Source: Thermomonas sp. HDW16
GTDB lineage: Bacteria; Pseudomonadota; Gammaproteobacteria; Xanthomonadales; Xanthomonadaceae
Length of the DNA: 64,000 nucleotides
Assembly: GCF_011302915.1 (NCBI RefSeq)
Contig: NZ_CP049872.1
Location: 186,001 to 250,000, forward strand
Direction of reading: 5' to 3'
Of this stretch, positions 62,618 to 64,000 are shown in pieces. The notes under the pieces were generated by a model. It did no database searches. It was not told the DNA's origin and worked only from the letters and a program-made list of their open reading frames with translations. How positions within the stretch are numbered: position 1 is the first letter of the stretch; each line of letters begins with the position of its first letter. A program made the position numbers and the translations under genes.

Positions 62618-63802
62618 TCAATCCAGTACGCGACAGAACACCGCCTTCAAATACCGTGATTCCTGCACTTGCGCCAGCCACGGGTGATCCGGGCCGGCGC
62701 CTGAGACCTTCAGCACCTGGACGGTGCGGCCGGCGTAGTACGCGGCACGACGCAGCATGTCGGTGAATTGTTCCTCACTGACCAGGCCGGTGCAGCTGAA
62801 GGTGGCGAACAGCCCGCCCGGCTTGACCACGCCCAGCGCCAGCTTGTTCATGTCCAGGTATTTCTTCAGCGCGGTGATCACCTGCTCGCGGTCGCGGGTC
62901 ATCTTCGCCGGGTCCAGGATCACCACGTCGAACTGTTCGCCGTTGTTCGCCGCATCGCGCAGCCACGGGAAGATGTCGGCCTGGATGAAGCGTGGTTTCC
63001 TGCCACCGATCAGCGTGTTGTTGAGGCGTGCATTCTCTTTCGCGATGTCGAGCACCGCGGCATCGATGTCGATGCCGACCACTTCGGACGCGCCGCGCGC
63101 TGCGGCATACACGCCAAAGCCGCCTGTGTTGCAGCACAGGTCGAGCACGCGCTTGCCTTCGCAAAGCCGCGACAGCCATTCGCGATTCTCGCGCTGGTCG
63201 GCGAAGAAACCGGTCTTGTGCGCACCGGCCGGATCCGCCCGGAAACGGATGCCGTGCTCGGTGACCGTGGCCGGCTGCGTGCCCAGGGTGTCCTTGTAGT
63301 CGAAGCTTTCCTGCTTCTGCACGTGTTCGTCGGCGAAGCTGTGGAAGCGGCAACCGGGGAAGTGTTCGCGCAGCGCGTTGAAGATCCATTCGCGATGGCG
63401 GTACATGCCGGCGCTGAAGAATTCGACCACGATCAGGTCGTCGTAGCGATCCACCACCAGGCCGCTGAGGCCATCGCCTTCGCTGTGCACCACGCGCCAG
63501 GCGTTCGACACGTCATCAAGCTTGAGGAATTCGCGGCGCAGGCGCACCGCCTCGCCGATCTTGCGCGCGAACCAGCCGGCATCGACCTCGACGTCCGGGT
63601 CGTTCTCCAGCATGCGCAGGGCGATCCGCGAATGGCCGTTGTAGAAGCCACGGCCGATCCACACCCCGTCCACGCCAACCACGTCCACGATGCTGCCCGG
63701 CTTGGGCCGCTGTGCGGGTTTTTCGACCAGGCGCTGGAAGATCCACGGGTGGGTGGAGTTCCAGGCGTTCTTGAGGCGGACGACGGGCAGGGGTTCGGCC
63801 AT
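62618..63802 (-). CDS. RlmI-like class I rRNA methyltransferase
   Basis: 394 residues from ATG 63802 (MAEPLPVVRLKNAWNSTHPWIFQRLVEKP), the PUA-domain start. The fold is PUA (1-80), EEHEC-type middle region (90-190), then Rossmann methyltransferase: FFADQRENREWL, VLDLCCNTGGFGVYAAA and VVILDPAKMTRDREQ. The family normally has DPPxF in the last motif; here DPAKM, so substrate position may differ. Target is probably a cytosine of 23S rRNA (RlmI: C1962). First gene of the patatin unit. Confidence 0.88.
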   Translation of the reverse strand: MAEPLPVVRLKNAWNSTHPWIFQRLVEKPAQRPKPGSIVDVVGVDGVWIGRGFYNGHSRIALRMLENDPDVEVDAGWFARKIGEAVRLRREFLKLDDVSNAWRVVHSEGDGLSGLVVDRYDDLIVVEFFSAGMYRHREWIFNALREHFPGCRFHSFADEHVQKQESFDYKDTLGTQPATVTEHGIRFRADPAGAHKTGFFADQRENREWLSRLCEGKRVLDLCCNTGGFGVYAAARGASEVVGIDIDAAVLDIAKENARLNNTLIGGRKPRFIQADIFPWLRDAANNGEQFDVVILDPAKMTRDREQVITALKKYLDMNKLALGVVKPGGLFATFSCTGLVSEEQFTDMLRRAAYYAGRTVQVLKVSGAGPDHPWLAQVQESRYLKAVFCRVLD

Positions 63803-63844
63803 GAGGTTCGGGACACAGACAACGGAATCGGGTATTGTCGCCCA

Positions 63845-63976
63845 AGAAGGGGAGTAACTCCGCGCACGGCCGTCGTCATTACGGGTAGCTGTCGATCCGA
63901 CATCCACCCCGGCGCCGTGGCAGGCCAACCGCCTGTGAGTGAGACCTTCGCCGAACGGCGAAGCGCGCTCCCTTTC
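63845..63976 (+). promoter_or_regulatory. yybP-ykoY manganese riboswitch
   Basis: Strong match to the yybP-ykoY pattern: 5' AAGGGGAGTAACTCC, a middle part with CGTCATTACGGGTAGC, and 3' GTGAGTGAGACCTTCGCC with a closing CTTCGCCG/CGGCGAAG hairpin. P1 is formed by AAGGGGAG (63847-63854) and CTCCCTTT (63968-63975, one G-U). It senses Mn2+ and usually controls an Mn exporter (mntP, or a TMEM165/GDT1- or TerC-type protein). The target reads to the right, off the window; ATGs at 63978 and 63989 have no ribosome site, so the real start is unclear. It is divergent from the methyltransferase. Confidence 0.85.
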
Positions 63977-64000
63977 CATGTGCCCTGCATGGACGCCTCC

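Overview
The window looks like chromosome from a high-GC gammaproteobacterium of the Xanthomonadales/Lysobacterales (Lysobacter, Luteimonas or Thermomonas type). This is inferred from base composition, the torF-glnK-amtB/glnA block, the single-chain indolepyruvate ferredoxin oxidoreductase, the recC-recB-recD order and an mla operon that includes mlaA. No tRNA, rRNA or CRISPR array is visible. Nearly all of the window is ordinary housekeeping DNA with short gaps. One segment, about 44616-46620, is clearly foreign in composition.

Layout. 1-6360: a small-molecule redox/hydrolase cluster centred on a MerR regulator. A hydrolase, an NAD(P)-epimerase and a saccharopine-dehydrogenase-like enzyme lie on one side; an acetoacetate-decarboxylase-like protein and a DJ-1/PfpI protein lie on the other. 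Both flanks carry a promoter with a 19-bp spacer and an inverted repeat, as expected for MerR control. 6420-10970: nitrogen assimilation (amtB, glnK, a TorF-like porin, glnA), with a near-consensus sigma-54 promoter and NtrC-like boxes before glnA. 11017-19477: uppP, a META/DUF4377 lipoprotein, a PEBP protein, a YheT hydrolase, an acyltransferase, a thioesterase, a YkvA protein, a phospholipase D lipoprotein, a SixA-like phosphatase and a ParA-like ATPase. 19537-23660: a hybrid histidine kinase ending in an Hpt domain, next to a REC-EAL phosphodiesterase. 23822-30843: indolepyruvate ferredoxin oxidoreductase, an L,D-transpeptidase-like lipoprotein, an M61 aminopeptidase and an I78 inhibitor.

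30844-44615: an MFS exporter behind a DUF2239 gene whose promoter contains a perfect palindrome, then folE, an AIM24-like protein, YdeI, PaiB, two alpha/beta hydrolases, a quinone oxidoreductase, a YgjP-type metalloprotease, a DUF2058 protein, an M28 peptidase and an ArsR-SRPBCC operon with two matching operators. A YciI gene is broken by an apparent one-base deletion. 44616-46620: an AT-richer insertion carrying a retron-type reverse transcriptase fused to a C-terminal TOPRIM-like domain. About 280 bp of non-coding DNA lies upstream of it, and a related GGGGYCAG element sits at each edge. It lies directly downstream of recCBD (46617-55338), in the same direction.

55554-59655: the mlaFEDCBA phospholipid-transport operon. 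59662-63802: rmuC, a patatin-like lipoprotein and an RlmI-like rRNA methyltransferase. The right edge holds a yybP-ykoY manganese riboswitch whose target gene lies outside the window.

The most notable system is the RT-TOPRIM retron candidate beside recBCD. Next are the DUF2239/MFS autoregulation candidate and the MerR-controlled enzyme cluster.
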